Source: Novosphingobium aquimarinum (GTDB lineage: Bacteria > Pseudomonadota > Alphaproteobacteria > Sphingomonadales > Sphingomonadaceae). Taken from it: 64,000 nucleotides of DNA. The translations under genes and the position numbers were made by a program. Below the pieces are notes generated by a model. It had not been told where the DNA came from. It did not search any database and worked only from the letters and a program-made list of their open reading frames with translations. Within the stretch, counting starts at the first letter, position 1; each line of letters begins with the position of its first letter. Below are positions 37,255 to 47,019 of this stretch, in pieces. Where the stretch lies: positions 124,001 through 188,000 of the forward strand of contig NZ_WRPO01000001.1 of the NCBI RefSeq assembly GCF_009746585.1, read 5' to 3'.

Positions 37255-38474
37255 TGGCGAAAATTCCGCCGATCCCGTTGGGCGAAGCCCAGGCACGATT
37301 GCTGGCCCTCGCCTCGCCCCTTCCGATCGAGCGCGTGGACGTTTCGGGTGCGATCGGCCGCTATCTGGCCGAGCCGCTTCTGGCACGCCGAACGCAGCCT
37401 GCCGCCGATCTTTCGGCGATGGACGGCTATGCCATCCGCTCGGGCGATCTCGAGGGGCCCTGGCGCGTCATCGGCGAGAGCGCGGCGGGCCATCCGCATG
37501 GAGGACCGATCCATCCAGGCGAAGCAGTGCGCATCGCCACGGGTGCGCTGATGCCGGCCGATGCCGGTGCAGTGCTCCTCCAGGAAGACATCGCCCGCGA
37601 AAGCGATGCCATTCGCTTCATCGGCGAGCTTCCCGAGCCACCCGACAAACATATCCGGCGCTGCGGTCTCGATTTTCGCGAGGGACAAGTGGTCCTGCCC
37701 GCCGGCATCCGCATTGGTCCCGCACAAGCGGCACTGGCGATCGCCGCGGGGCACAAGCACATGCCGGTGCCTCGCCGCCCTCGCGTATCCGTTATCGACA
37801 GCGGCGATGAGCTCGCCGCAGATCCCGATCTTTGCGCGAAGCACCAGATCCCTGCGAGCAACGCGCTTATGCTGACGGCGATGGTCCGCGGCCTGCCCGT
37901 CGATGCCACGCGTTTCGGGCCCGTGCCCGACACGATGGATGCGCTTGCCGAGACGCTGGAGCAGGCGAGCGACAGCGACGTCATCGTCACCAGTGGCGGT
38001 GCTTCGGTGGGCGATCACGATCTGGTGAAGCCGGCGCTCGAGGCATGGGGCGCGAAGCTCGACTTCTGGCGGGTGGCGATCAAGCCCGGCAAGCCCATTC
38101 TGGTGGCGACGCGCGACACCGACGCGGGCCGTCAGCTCATCATCGGCCTGCCGGGCAATCCGGTTTCGAGTTACGTGACGGCGTTTCTTTTCGTCATGCC
38201 GCTCTTGCGCCACCTCCTCGGCGCATCCGAGCCCCTCCCCCGCCGCTTTCGGACCACTCTCGGCGCTGCGGTTCCAGCGACCACCTCGCGTCAGGAATTC
38301 CGCCGGGCGGCCTGGAACGGCGAAACGGTGGAGCCGCTCGCAGTGCAGGACAGCGGCGCGCTGGCCTCGCTATCGGCGAGCAATGTCCTGATCGACCGCC
38401 CGCCGCACTCGCCTGCGGGGCAGCCCGGCGATGCAGCATGGGTGTACTGGCTCGAAAACGGCGGTTTTGCTTGA
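37254..38474 (+). CDS. moeA: Molybdopterin molybdenumtransferase MoeA
   Basis: 406 residues; inserts molybdate into adenylylated molybdopterin. Domain order is as in MoeA: AMDGYAIRSGD, the GEAVRIATGALMPADAGAVL segment, the MPT-binding TSGGASVGDHDLVK, then IKPGKPIL and the C-terminal LPGNPVSSYVTAFLFV. Coupled to moaC by TGATG. lexA follows after 68 bp with its own promoter. Confidence 0.96.
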   Translation: MAKIPPIPLGEAQARLLALASPLPIERVDVSGAIGRYLAEPLLARRTQPAADLSAMDGYAIRSGDLEGPWRVIGESAAGHPHGGPIHPGEAVRIATGALMPADAGAVLLQEDIARESDAIRFIGELPEPPDKHIRRCGLDFREGQVVLPAGIRIGPAQAALAIAAGHKHMPVPRRPRVSVIDSGDELAADPDLCAKHQIPASNALMLTAMVRGLPVDATRFGPVPDTMDALAETLEQASDSDVIVTSGGASVGDHDLVKPALEAWGAKLDFWRVAIKPGKPILVATRDTDAGRQLIIGLPGNPVSSYVTAFLFVMPLLRHLLGASEPLPRRFRTTLGAAVPATTSRQEFRRAAWNGETVEPLAVQDSGALASLSASNVLIDRPPHSPAGQPGDAAWVYWLENGGFA

Positions 38475-38513
38475 CGGTGTAAAGATCGTTGCTTACTTGT
38501 TCCTCTATTGTTC
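38471..38513 (+). promoter_or_regulatory. lexA promoter with SOS box
   Basis: GTTC-CTCTATT-GTTC at 38499-38513 is an exact copy of the alphaproteobacterial LexA site GTTC-N7-GTTC. A likely promoter is TTGACG (38471-38476), 17-bp spacer, TACTTG (38494-38499), so bound LexA would overlap the -10 region. Located 29 bp before the lexA ATG; indicates autorepression. Confidence 0.88.
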
Positions 38514-38542
38514 ACTAAAAGAACGCCCGAGGAGGCGGCCCG

Positions 38543-39232
38543 ATGCTGACCCGCAAGCAACACGAACTGCTCCGTTTCATCCAACAGCGTTTGGAGGAGA
38601 CCGGCATTTCCCCCAGCTTCGAGGAAATGAAGGACGCGCTCGACCTCAAGTCGAAATCGGGAGTGCATCGCCTCATCTCGGCGCTCGAGGAACGCGAGTT
38701 CATTCGGCGCTTGCCCAACCGGGCGCGTGCGCTCGAAGTGCTGAAGCAGCCGGAAGATGTCGTGAAGCGGGAGCCGACGGCCGCGATACCGCCGCCAGCC
38801 AACAGCAATGCGAAGCCTGCGCGGGTCGAAGTACCGCAGGCGGCGAACGATGTTATCGAAGTGCCGCTGCACGGACGCATCGCCGCCGGCGTGCCGATCG
38901 AAGCGCTGGAAGGGCAGACCTCGCTTTCGGTGCCGGCGGCTTTGCTGGGATCGGGCGAGCACTATGCGCTCGAAGTTTCCGGCGATTCGATGATCGAGGC
39001 GGGCATTCTCGATGGCGATTTCGCCCTGGTGAAGCGCACCGATACCGCGCGCGACGGCGAGATCGTCGTCGCCCTGGTGCGGGGCGAGGAAGCGACGCTC
39101 AAGTATTTGCGTCGCGAGCGGGGGATGGTCCGGCTCGATCCGGCCAATGCCGCCTATGAGCCGCAAGTCTACAGTTCCGACGACGTGGTCGTGCAAGGCA
39201 AGCTCGCGGGTCTGCTGCGCCGCTATCACTGA
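38543..39232 (+). CDS. lexA: SOS repressor LexA
   Basis: 229 residues. Winged-helix DNA-binding domain at 1-65 ([35 protein letters not shown]); a longer linker than in E. coli (about 70-105); self-cleavage site Ala115-Gly116; peptidase Ser149 (SGDSMIEAG) and Lys187 (ATLKYLR). Cleaved when RecA filaments form on damaged DNA. The upstream SOS box shows autoregulation. Its 3' end overlaps the convergent comEC-like gene by 7 bp. Confidence 0.98.
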   Translation: MLTRKQHELLRFIQQRLEETGISPSFEEMKDALDLKSKSGVHRLISALEEREFIRRLPNRARALEVLKQPEDVVKREPTAAIPPPANSNAKPARVEVPQAANDVIEVPLHGRIAAGVPIEALEGQTSLSVPAALLGSGEHYALEVSGDSMIEAGILDGDFALVKRTDTARDGEIVVALVRGEEATLKYLRRERGMVRLDPANAAYEPQVYSSDDVVVQGKLAGLLRRYH

Positions 39233-41502
39233 TCGCTTTTGACACCTGGTGAGAGGCCGGGATCGCGCGGCGGTTCCGATCTCCGCTTACGGGGTTCGCG
39301 TGATCGCCACCAACCGTGCCGGCCTTCGCTTTCGGCGACGGTCGTGACCTTCGGCCCATCCAGGTCGATCGTCAGTCCTCCCGTCCGCGACAGCGTGCGG
39401 CGGTCGACCTTGAGCGTCGTCGGCCGGCAACTGTACGGCAGCCAACGATCGCTGATGACGATGTCTGCGCGCTCGCAGGACGCGGCAAGTGCACGCTCGG
39501 GCACCATTTCGGTGCCGCGCGACATCAGCAGACGCCAGATCCGCCCCCCGCGTTCGATCGCCAGCACGCAGAATTCGCGGCTGCAGCGCGCCTCGGGCCA
39601 GTCCTCGAGTGTGCGGATGTCGCCGGTCATTCCAGCCAACTCGGTCAGATTGTCGCGGACGTAGTCGCTCCGCGCTTCGCGCAGCACCAGCAAATCGCCA
39701 CCGGATAGTCCGGTGATACCGACGTGTTTGCCGTCTCCGGACACCAGGATATCGGGCGGTTCGAGAAGCAGCAGGCTGACCGCCCCCACAACAGCGGGGA
39801 CCAGGCCCCAGAAGCGGATCGCGCCGCTCCACAGGCCAAGCCAAAGCCCGCCGATGACGAACAGCGCATAGCCACTCGCGCCCATCGCCGGCAGCGTCGT
39901 CACTGCGCCCGGTCGCGAGGCGATCCAGTGCGCCATGGCGAGCATCGCTTCGATCGCGCTCCCCACGATCCACCACGCAGGCGCGCCTAGCCCCACCACA
40001 TCAAGCAGCAGAGCGATCGCCTCCATCGGCATGATGATCGTTGTCGTCAGCGGAATGGCAACGATGTTGGCAATCGCGCCGTAAGCCCCGGCGCGATGGA
40101 AATGATAGAGACCGATCGGCATCAGCACGAGTTCGATGACCACGCCGGTGAGCAGCAGCATGCCGAAAAAGCGCAAGGTCCGCATCGCCATGGGCTCCTC
40201 GCGCGGGGCGAGGAAGCGGCGCACCGGTTCGGCTCCGGACAAGGCCACGATCGCGAGCACGGCGGCAAAACTCATCTGGAAGCTGGGCCCGACGATCGAC
40301 TCCGGCCAGAGCAGAAGCACGAGAAATGCGGCGACCGCCAGCATCCTGAGCGAGAGAGCCTGCCGGCCCAGCGCCAGCGCCGCCAGTACCAGCAAGGCGC
40401 CAACGCATGAGCGCACCGTCGGCACTTGCGCCCCGGTCAGCAGGGTATAGGCGATCCCCGCCAGCGCGCCCGCCCCGGCCGCGACGATGGGTAGCCGCAC
40501 CCGCAAGGCGAGCCAGGGCCAGAGCGCCAGCAAGCGGATTGCGATCAGATAGGCGGCACCGATCACGGCGCTGACGTGAAGCCCGCTGATAGACAGCAAG
40601 TGCGCCAGCCCCGCGTCGCGCATCGCCTGCGCGTCGGTCTCGGCGATGGCGCCAGGGTCCCCCGTCGCGAGCGCGGTGGCGATGCCGCCTTCCGAGCCGG
40701 TAATCTGTCCCTGGACGTGCGTTGCGAGGGCGGTCTTGATGCGCGCCAGCCCGGTCCCGCCAGGTCCGGGCTCGACGATCTCGACGTCCCCGATGAGCGA
40801 ACCGGTTGCCGCCAGCCCCGAAAACCAAGCTTTGCGCGCGAAATTGTAGCCGCCGGGAAGCATGGGCGGCGCCGGGGGCATCAAACGAACCCGCAGGGCG
40901 ACGATCGCGCCGGCAGCCAAAGCGGGATCATCCTTAGCCGCCGGGAGATTGACGCGCACGCGCGTCACTCCCGGCCGTTCCGGAAGCCGGGTCGCCAGCA
41001 CCAGACGCGTGCGCTCCATCGCCGGTTGGTCCTCTCGCGAGAGCACGCGCCCCTCGATCGCTACGACCATCGGCCGCGCGATCGCTTCGGTTCCCACCAG
41101 TTCGGACCGGGCCCAGACCGAAAGACAGCCCGCAGCCAGCGCAAGCGGCAGCAGAATGGCCGCCTGGCGAACGAAGGGATGCTCGCCGTCGGGTCGGAAC
41201 GCAGCCCCTCCGGCCCCTGCCAGCCCCAGGCAAAGCGCAACCCATCCAAGCCAATGCCACGCGGTGGGCAAGGCGAACCACGCGCCAATCCCGGCTCCGA
41301 AGGCGACGGTCAGCCAAGGGGCCCGATCGAAGCCCGTATTGCCAAGAAATCGCTCGACTTCGGCCAAGAGTCTCGACAAGCGGGCCATGGTGTTCCATGG
41401 CCTTTGTTGCATCGCAGCGCTGCCGGAAGGGTCGACCACGGCCTCGCCTGGCCGACGATCGTCCGGCTCCGGCTGACTGGGCTGCGCGGCATGGCTCGCC
41501 AT
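39226..41502 (-). CDS. ComEC/Rec2-family membrane protein with degenerate C-terminal domain
   Basis: About 758 residues from the ATG at 41502; a longer frame overlaps gltX and is rejected. Several membrane segments, a DUF4131-type N-terminal part, and the Competence domain with [29 protein letters not shown] split across about residues 275-305 and [15 protein letters not shown]. ComEC conducts single-stranded DNA into the cytoplasm in transformable bacteria. The C-terminal region lies where a metallo-beta-lactamase domain is normally found, but I see no HxHxDH motif; it keeps only a degenerate core ([20 protein letters not shown]). Divergent from gltX with 28 bp between. Confidence 0.88.
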   Translation of the reverse strand: MASHAAQPSQPEPDDRRPGEAVVDPSGSAAMQQRPWNTMARLSRLLAEVERFLGNTGFDRAPWLTVAFGAGIGAWFALPTAWHWLGWVALCLGLAGAGGAAFRPDGEHPFVRQAAILLPLALAAGCLSVWARSELVGTEAIARPMVVAIEGRVLSREDQPAMERTRLVLATRLPERPGVTRVRVNLPAAKDDPALAAGAIVALRVRLMPPAPPMLPGGYNFARKAWFSGLAATGSLIGDVEIVEPGPGGTGLARIKTALATHVQGQITGSEGGIATALATGDPGAIAETDAQAMRDAGLAHLLSISGLHVSAVIGAAYLIAIRLLALWPWLALRVRLPIVAAGAGALAGIAYTLLTGAQVPTVRSCVGALLVLAALALGRQALSLRMLAVAAFLVLLLWPESIVGPSFQMSFAAVLAIVALSGAEPVRRFLAPREEPMAMRTLRFFGMLLLTGVVIELVLMPIGLYHFHRAGAYGAIANIVAIPLTTTIIMPMEAIALLLDVVGLGAPAWWIVGSAIEAMLAMAHWIASRPGAVTTLPAMGASGYALFVIGGLWLGLWSGAIRFWGLVPAVVGAVSLLLLEPPDILVSGDGKHVGITGLSGGDLLVLREARSDYVRDNLTELAGMTGDIRTLEDWPEARCSREFCVLAIERGGRIWRLLMSRGTEMVPERALAASCERADIVISDRWLPYSCRPTTLKVDRRTLSRTGGLTIDLDGPKVTTVAESEGRHGWWRSREPRKRRSEPPRDPGLSPGVKSDQ

Positions 41503-41530
41503 TGCGGTATTGAGACACGAGGAAGACGGA

Positions 41531-42973
41531 ATGACAAGCGTAAGCGCGACAGGCACGGCAGCGGCGGGCGCTCCCGTCGTGACCCGCTTCGCGCCTTCGC
41601 CCACGGGCTATCTGCATATCGGCGGCGCGCGCACCGCGCTGTTCAATTGGCTGTTCGCTCGCCATCATGGCGGAAAATACCTCCTGCGCATCGAAGACAC
41701 CGACCGCGCCCGGTCGACCGAACCGGCGATCGCGGCGATCTTCGACGGGCTTTCCTGGCTCGGGCTCGAGGGAGACGAAGAGCCGGTCTTCCAGTTCGCG
41801 CGTTCCGACCGGCACGCCGAAGTCGCGCAGGCGCTGCTGGACAGCGGCAAGGCCTATCGCTGCTACCTGAGCAACGAGGAACTCGCCGCACGTCGCCAGA
41901 AGGCACAGGAAGAGCGTCGGCCGTTCCGCATCGACAGCGAATGGCGCGATGCCGATCCTGCCGACGCGCCTGCGGGCACTGCTTCGGTGGTGCGCATCAA
42001 GGCGCCGCGCGAGGGCGAAACCGTGATCGAGGATCTCGTCCAGGGCCGCGTCACAGTGCGCAACGAGGAACTCGACGATTTCGTCATCCTGCGATCGGAT
42101 GGAACGCCGACCTACATGCTTGCCGTCGTGGTCGACGACCACGATATGGGCGTGACGCACGTCATTCGGGGCGATGACCACCTCAACAACGCCTTTCGCC
42201 AGCTCACTATCCTCGACGGGATGGGCTGGGACCGCCCGGTCTATGGGCATGTTCCCCTGATTCACGGAGCGGACGGCGCCAAGCTGTCCAAGCGGCACGG
42301 GGCGCTCGGCGTCGACAGCTATCGCGACGAGCTTGGCATCCTGCCCGAGGCCTTGTTCAATTATCTGCTGCGGCTCGGTTGGGGCCACGGTGACGACGAA
42401 ATCATCGCGCGCGAGCAGGCGGTAGAATGGTTCGATATGGCGCACGTGGGCAAATCCCCGTCGCGCTTCGATCTGGCCAAGCTGCAGAACCTCAATGGCC
42501 ACTACTTGCGCGAGGCGGACGATGCGCGGCTCGCCGCGCTCGCTGCGGCACGGATGCCGGGTGAGCCCGATCTGGCGCTACTGGCCCGCGCGATGCCGGT
42601 CATCAAGGTCCGCGCCCGCGATCTCGACGAGATCGCCGACGGCGCCGCGTTCCTGTTCGCGACGCGACCGCTGGATCTGACCGAGAAGGCCCAGGGGCTG
42701 CTCACCGAAGAGGCGCGCCAGCGCTTGGCCGGCATTCATGATCGGCTGTCGGGCGAAAGCGACTGGACATTGGAAACGCTGGAAGCCAGTCTCAAAGCCA
42801 TGGCGGAAGAACTCGGGCTCGGGCTCGGCAAGTTGGCGCAGCCGTTGCGCGCCGCCTTGACGGGACAAACGACCTCGCCGGGAATTTTTGACGTTTTGGT
42901 ATTGCTCGGACGCGACGAAAGCCTCGCGCGGATCGCGGCGCAAGCCGGGGCTCCGGCCCAATCGCAAGTATAG
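41531..42973 (+). CDS. gltX: Glutamyl-tRNA synthetase
   Basis: 480 residues, class I synthetase. HIGH-type motif [17 protein letters not shown] at about 24-40 and KMSKS-type motif GAKLSKRHG. Reads [13 protein letters not shown] and [22 protein letters not shown] split over two blocks. Length and motifs fit GltX; the enzyme may be discriminating or nondiscriminating depending on gatCAB elsewhere. ATG at 41531 has AGGAAGACGG before it. gltA follows after 15 bp. Confidence 0.96.
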   Translation: MTSVSATGTAAAGAPVVTRFAPSPTGYLHIGGARTALFNWLFARHHGGKYLLRIEDTDRARSTEPAIAAIFDGLSWLGLEGDEEPVFQFARSDRHAEVAQALLDSGKAYRCYLSNEELAARRQKAQEERRPFRIDSEWRDADPADAPAGTASVVRIKAPREGETVIEDLVQGRVTVRNEELDDFVILRSDGTPTYMLAVVVDDHDMGVTHVIRGDDHLNNAFRQLTILDGMGWDRPVYGHVPLIHGADGAKLSKRHGALGVDSYRDELGILPEALFNYLLRLGWGHGDDEIIAREQAVEWFDMAHVGKSPSRFDLAKLQNLNGHYLREADDARLAALAAARMPGEPDLALLARAMPVIKVRARDLDEIADGAAFLFATRPLDLTEKAQGLLTEEARQRLAGIHDRLSGESDWTLETLEASLKAMAEELGLGLGKLAQPLRAALTGQTTSPGIFDVLVLLGRDESLARIAAQAGAPAQSQV

Positions 42974-42976
42974 TAA

Positions 42977-42980
42977 GGAG
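42977..42980 (+). promoter_or_regulatory. Ribosome site that decides the gltA start
   Basis: GGAG at 42977-42980 is two bases from a GTG at 42983 but eight bases from a second in-frame GTG at 42989. Only the second spacing suits initiation, so gltA should start at 42989. Confidence 0.75.
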
Positions 42981-42988
42981 AAGTGCAG

Positions 42989-44272
42989 GTGGGAAACCAG
43001 GCGAAGCTCAGCGCATCAGGCAATGATTACGACTTTCCGGTGCTCAAGGGCAGTGTCGGGCCCGATGTCGTCGACATCCGCAAGATGTACGGCCAGACCG
43101 GCATGTTCACGTTCGACCCCGGCTTCACTTCGACGGCATCGTGCGAAAGCGCGCTGACATACATCGATGGTGACGAAGGCGTTCTGCTCCATCGCGGTTA
43201 TCCGATCGGCCAGCTAGCCGAGAACTCCAGCTTCATGGAGGTGAGCTATCTGCTGCTCAACGGCGAGCTGCCGGATGCCGACGAGCTTTCGAACTTCGAG
43301 TTCACCATCAGCCGCCACACAATGCTGCACGAGCAGCTGCTGCAGTTCTATCGCGGTTTCCGCCGCGATGCGCACCCGATGGCGGTGATGTGCGGCGTGG
43401 TCGGCGCGCTTTCGGCGTTCTACCACGATTCCACAGACATTTCCGATCCGCAGCACCGCAAGATCAGTTCGCACCGCCTGATCGCGAAGATGCCGACGAT
43501 CGCCGCCGCTGCTTACAAGTACGCGATCGGTCAGCCCTTCCTCTACCCGGACAACTCGCTGAGCTACACGGGCAACTTCCTGCGCATGACCTTCGGCGTG
43601 CCGGCCGAGCCTTACGAGCTGCACCCGGCGGTCGAAAAGGCGATGGATCGGATCTTCATCCTCCATGCCGACCACGAGCAGAATGCTTCGACGTCGACCG
43701 TGCGTCTCGCCGGTTCCTCGGGCGCCAATCCCTTTGCCTGTATCGCAGCGGGCATCGCCTGCCTGTGGGGCCCGGCCCATGGCGGCGCCAACGAAGCGGC
43801 GCTCAACATGCTCAAGGAAATCGGCACGCCCGACAAGATTCCGCACTATATCGAGCGGGCCAAGGACAAGAACGATCCGTTCCGCCTGATGGGTTTCGGC
43901 CACCGCGTCTACAAGAACTACGACCCGCGCGCGACCGTCATGCAGACGACCGTGCGCGAAGTGTTCGATGCGCTCAAGGTCACCGATCCGCTGTTCGAGA
44001 CCGCACTGCGGCTCGAGGAGATCGCGCTCAACGATCCGTATTTCGTAGAGAAAAAGCTGTTCCCGAACGTCGACTTCTATTCGGGCATCATTCTCTCGGC
44101 GATCGGCTTCCCGACGACGATGTTCACCGTGCTGTTCGCTCTGGCGCGCACCGTGGGCTGGGTCGCACAGTGGAACGAAATGATCTCGGATCCCGGCCAG
44201 AAGATCGGCCGTCCGCGTCAGCTCTACACGGGTCCGACGCAGCGGGACTACATTCCCGTCGATCAGCGTTAA
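42989..44272 (+). CDS. gltA: Citrate synthase
   Basis: 427 residues from the GTG at 42989 ([11 protein letters not shown]). Condenses oxaloacetate and acetyl-CoA. Type II (hexameric, Gram-negative) pattern: [20 protein letters not shown], then the catalytic and binding blocks [45 protein letters not shown] and [10 protein letters not shown]. Placed after gltX and followed by a strong terminator; possibly read from the gltX promoter as well as its own. Confidence 0.97.
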   Translation: MGNQAKLSASGNDYDFPVLKGSVGPDVVDIRKMYGQTGMFTFDPGFTSTASCESALTYIDGDEGVLLHRGYPIGQLAENSSFMEVSYLLLNGELPDADELSNFEFTISRHTMLHEQLLQFYRGFRRDAHPMAVMCGVVGALSAFYHDSTDISDPQHRKISSHRLIAKMPTIAAAAYKYAIGQPFLYPDNSLSYTGNFLRMTFGVPAEPYELHPAVEKAMDRIFILHADHEQNASTSTVRLAGSSGANPFACIAAGIACLWGPAHGGANEAALNMLKEIGTPDKIPHYIERAKDKNDPFRLMGFGHRVYKNYDPRATVMQTTVREVFDALKVTDPLFETALRLEEIALNDPYFVEKKLFPNVDFYSGIILSAIGFPTTMFTVLFALARTVGWVAQWNEMISDPGQKIGRPRQLYTGPTQRDYIPVDQR

Positions 44273-44294
44273 GCACCGCGATTTGCTCATGTCG

Positions 44295-44330
44295 AAGGGC
44301 TCCCGCCTCGCGGCGGGGGCCCTTTCGTTT
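44295..44330 (+). terminator. Rho-independent terminator of gltA
   Basis: AAGGGC-T-CCCGCC pairs with GGCGGG-G-GCCCTT around a four-base loop (44295-44324), followed by TTTCGTTT. Twenty-three bases after the gltA stop. Confidence 0.9.
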
Positions 44331-44391
44331 GGGCAACCCGCTTGCCAGAGTTCGCGAGCGGGCGCAGGATGGCTTCAAAGGGGAAGCATCC

Positions 44392-44598
44392 ATGAGGATC
44401 ATACGTCTAGTCCTGCTCGTGATCGGTGTGCTCGCGATCGCCATGGGGCTGCTATGGACCGGTCAGGGCACGGGGCTGGTCATGTGGCCGGCCAGCAGCT
44501 TCATGCTCGCGGACCGCAGCTGGGCGATCAACGGCGCCATCCTTGCCGTGGTGGGTGGTATCATCGTCTGGCTTGCGCGCCCACGCGCGGGGCGTTGA
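44392..44598 (+). CDS. Small inner-membrane protein, function unknown
   Basis: 68 residues with two hydrophobic helices (about 5-24 and 45-62) and a short hairpin loop containing WTGQGTGLVMWPASSF. The ATG has a good AAAGGGGA ribosome site seven bases upstream. Ends ARPRAGR. It comes after the gltA terminator, so it needs its own promoter or read-through, and it faces the convergent kinase-like gene. Family not recognised, but the ribosome site, membrane pattern and compactness argue it is real. Confidence 0.7.
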   Translation: MRIIRLVLLVIGVLAIAMGLLWTGQGTGLVMWPASSFMLADRSWAINGAILAVVGGIIVWLARPRAGR

Positions 44599-44606
44599 AC
44601 GCGAGT

Positions 44607-46013
44607 TCAGGCTCCGCGTTCGGCCAGGACCTCGGCATCAGCGGGCACTTCGAGAATGAAGCGGGCGCCCTGCCCCCGGGCACTTTCGACGAACAGGCTG
44701 CCGTCCATCGCTTCGGCGAGCCGCCGCGCGATATAAAGCCCTAGCCCCGAGCCGCCATCCCCGCTCCGCCCCAGCCGTTCGAACTTGCGGAACACGGCTG
44801 CCTGCTCGTCCGGGTCGAGCCCCGGCCCTTCGTCGGCGACGATCAACCGCGCCCGCGCACCATGGCGTTCCAGGCTGATCGCGATACGCGAGCCCTTAGG
44901 CGAATAGTGGATCGCATTGCCGATGAGGTTCAGCAGAATCTGTAGAACGCGTCGGAACTCGGCGATGGCCGGAAGCCCGTGCCCCAGGGGCGGCAACTGC
45001 AGCGCGATGCTTTTTTCCGCCGCGCGCATGTTGAGGATGCCAGCGGCCTGACGCGCGACGTCGCCCAGATCAATCTGGTCGGGCTGCGTATGAAAATTGT
45101 CCGACTCGACGACTTCGAGATCGGCGAGATCTTCCAGCAGCTCGATCAACAGCTTGCCGGCGTTGACGATATCGCCCGCGAAGCCGGCGTAGGCATCGGG
45201 CAGTGGCCCGGCGAGCTGCATCCGGATGCTTTCCGCATTGGCAATGATTCGCGAGATCGGTTGACGCAGCACGGGCGCGACTTCCAGACCCACGATGCCC
45301 GGGCTGAGGCCAGTGGCGCTGCCGGATGCTTCGGCGGACTCGGGCGCGGGTTGCGCCGGGGCATGGTCGGACAGCAATAGCAGTTCGAATCCCGCCGGCT
45401 CGAACCCGGGGTGCGTATGCGGAATCAAAGTGACGCGCCATTCGCGATTGGACTTCGGTACCAGAACGGACGCCCCGTCGAGCAGGCGCCAATGCAGCGG
45501 CTGTCGATGGCTGGTTTCGGCGAGCGGCAGAACCTCGGTCCAGATCTTGCCGATACCTGCTTCCATTTCCGCCGCGAGGTCCGCCAGTTCGGCGCTGTCG
45601 CATGTCACTGCGAGAATGCGCTGGGCGGCATCGAGGTGCGCCGTCAGTTCCGCCACTTCGCGATCGATGTCCACTTTGCGCTGGTGGACGGCGCTCTCGC
45701 TCGCCTCGCGCACAGGTACGCCGTGCCAGCTGCGCACGACGATCTCACACCCGGTTTCGGGATCGCTGGAGGGAGAGACCTCCACCCAGGCAGTGATCGT
45801 CTCCGTCCCGTTACACGCCGTGATCGCGCGCGCGAGGCGGATCCCATAACGACGCACGCGGCGAACGAGATAAAGCAATTCGGGAATGGCGATCGTGCCG
45901 GGCATGGAGCCGCCGCACTGCGACTGCAGGCCCGCCAGGGGCTCGCCCGCCTCGATCAGACGGTCTTCGCTATCGCTGATCGCGCGCGCGATGATGGTGC
46001 CGTCGCTCGCCAT
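44607..46013 (-). CDS. Histidine-kinase-like protein lacking the phosphoacceptor His
   Basis: 468 residues, no membrane segment. N-terminal half looks like a PAS-type sensor region (about 35-215). The DHp helix aligns as EVAPVLRQPISRIIANAE where active kinases have SHELRTPL: Pro247 stands in place of the His. The ATPase domain appears intact: N box LNLIGNAIHYSPKGS, G1 ADEGPGLDPD (Asp394), G2 DGGSGLGLYIARRL. So ATP binding is plausible but classical autophosphorylation is not. It may act as an allosteric scaffold or regulator of another kinase. It starts one base after the stop of the upstream helical-protein gene, so they form an operon. Confidence 0.85.
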   Translation of the reverse strand: MASDGTIIARAISDSEDRLIEAGEPLAGLQSQCGGSMPGTIAIPELLYLVRRVRRYGIRLARAITACNGTETITAWVEVSPSSDPETGCEIVVRSWHGVPVREASESAVHQRKVDIDREVAELTAHLDAAQRILAVTCDSAELADLAAEMEAGIGKIWTEVLPLAETSHRQPLHWRLLDGASVLVPKSNREWRVTLIPHTHPGFEPAGFELLLLSDHAPAQPAPESAEASGSATGLSPGIVGLEVAPVLRQPISRIIANAESIRMQLAGPLPDAYAGFAGDIVNAGKLLIELLEDLADLEVVESDNFHTQPDQIDLGDVARQAAGILNMRAAEKSIALQLPPLGHGLPAIAEFRRVLQILLNLIGNAIHYSPKGSRIAISLERHGARARLIVADEGPGLDPDEQAAVFRKFERLGRSGDGGSGLGLYIARRLAEAMDGSLFVESARGQGARFILEVPADAEVLAERGA

Positions 46014-46014
46014 A

Positions 46015-46974
46015 TCAGGTCGCCATCAGCGGGCCGGAGGAAAGAATTGCGGCGGCCTCATCCTTGTCGAGCGCGTCGAAACCGCGCGGCAGCGTGACTT
46101 GCGGGTGCAGCGCGAAGAACTGTTCTTCTACCGCCGACGGTGTGAGGCCTGCGCTGCGGAGCAGCAAGGCTAGGCGCGAAAGTTGCGACTCGTGCGTGGC
46201 GAGGATCGCCGTGTCGCGCCGCTGCCCGCCAAGCAGACCAAGCGCCGTAACGAACAGGGATACGCCCGCCTCGGTTACCGCGAGGGCCGAGGTTGCCTGC
46301 TCGCCCATCGAGTGCACGAGCCGCGCCAGCAGTCCGATCCGACTTTGCCCCTCGTCGTAGCCAGCGCGCAAGCTACGCTCGGCCACTACGACGTGTTCGC
46401 CGGTTTTCGTGTCCGCCCCTTGTGCGGAGCGAAACGCGATGAGCGCGGCGTGGAACTCGTCACCCGGCAATTCTGCGAGGCTCAATCGCATCCGGCGCTG
46501 CGCCTGGTTGAAGCGCGCCTGAGCCGCGAGCACTTGCATGGCGAGGGCCTGAGTCCCGGCATCCGGGGACGCGATCAGGGATTGCAACAGCGGCGGCAAC
46601 ACCGGATCGAGCGAAAGGCGCGTCTGGAGCCGCGCGCCGAGCTGCGCCTCGATGGCCAGCGCGTGGACGTGGCCCAGCAGCAGGGGATTGTCGATCAGCG
46701 CATGGAACACCGCGTCGATCGGCGCAGATTCGCCGTTCTCGCCGCGATCGCCCGAAACTTGCGAAAGCGATTCGGTCAATTGCGTCGCCAGGTCGGTCAT
46801 CATGCCGCGAATGCGGGCGATGATCTCGTCGCTGAAGACGGAATTGTCGTCGTTGGTGATGAGATGCCGGAGAATAGGCAGGATCGTTCCGGCCATGGCA
46901 TCGCCCCGAGCGAGTTCGGCTCGCATGACGTGCTCGATGCCTCGGGCTTCGATTTCAGGGACGGGACGCTCCAT
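46015..46974 (-). CDS. Alpha-helical protein of unknown family, partner gene of the kinase-like protein
   Basis: 319 residues, predicted almost wholly helical, no signal peptide and no membrane segment. It resembles repeat-type helical proteins (pattern of Leu/Ala-rich amphipathic helices: LPPLLQSLIASPDAGTQALA, RIGLLARLVHSMGEQA, LSRLALLLRSAGLT). I do not recognise a Pfam-like signature. One base separates it from the kinase-like gene downstream, and a CtrA-like inverted repeat is 27 bp upstream of its start. It may be an adaptor for the kinase-like protein; that is inference from position. Confidence 0.75.
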   Translation of the reverse strand: MERPVPEIEARGIEHVMRAELARGDAMAGTILPILRHLITNDDNSVFSDEIIARIRGMMTDLATQLTESLSQVSGDRGENGESAPIDAVFHALIDNPLLLGHVHALAIEAQLGARLQTRLSLDPVLPPLLQSLIASPDAGTQALAMQVLAAQARFNQAQRRMRLSLAELPGDEFHAALIAFRSAQGADTKTGEHVVVAERSLRAGYDEGQSRIGLLARLVHSMGEQATSALAVTEAGVSLFVTALGLLGGQRRDTAILATHESQLSRLALLLRSAGLTPSAVEEQFFALHPQVTLPRGFDALDKDEAAAILSSGPLMAT

Positions 46975-47000
46975 GATGATCCGACGAGTACCCCTGATAC

Positions 47001-47019
47001 GGTTAAATCGGCGTTAGCC
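47001..47019. promoter_or_regulatory. CtrA-like site before the helical-protein/kinase-like operon
   Basis: GGTTAA-ATCGGCG-TTAGCC: a near-perfect inverted repeat that fits the CtrA consensus TTAA-N7-TTAA with one mismatch (TTAG). It overlaps the stop codon of the upstream gene and is 27 bp from the next start. CtrA control is inference. Confidence 0.5.
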
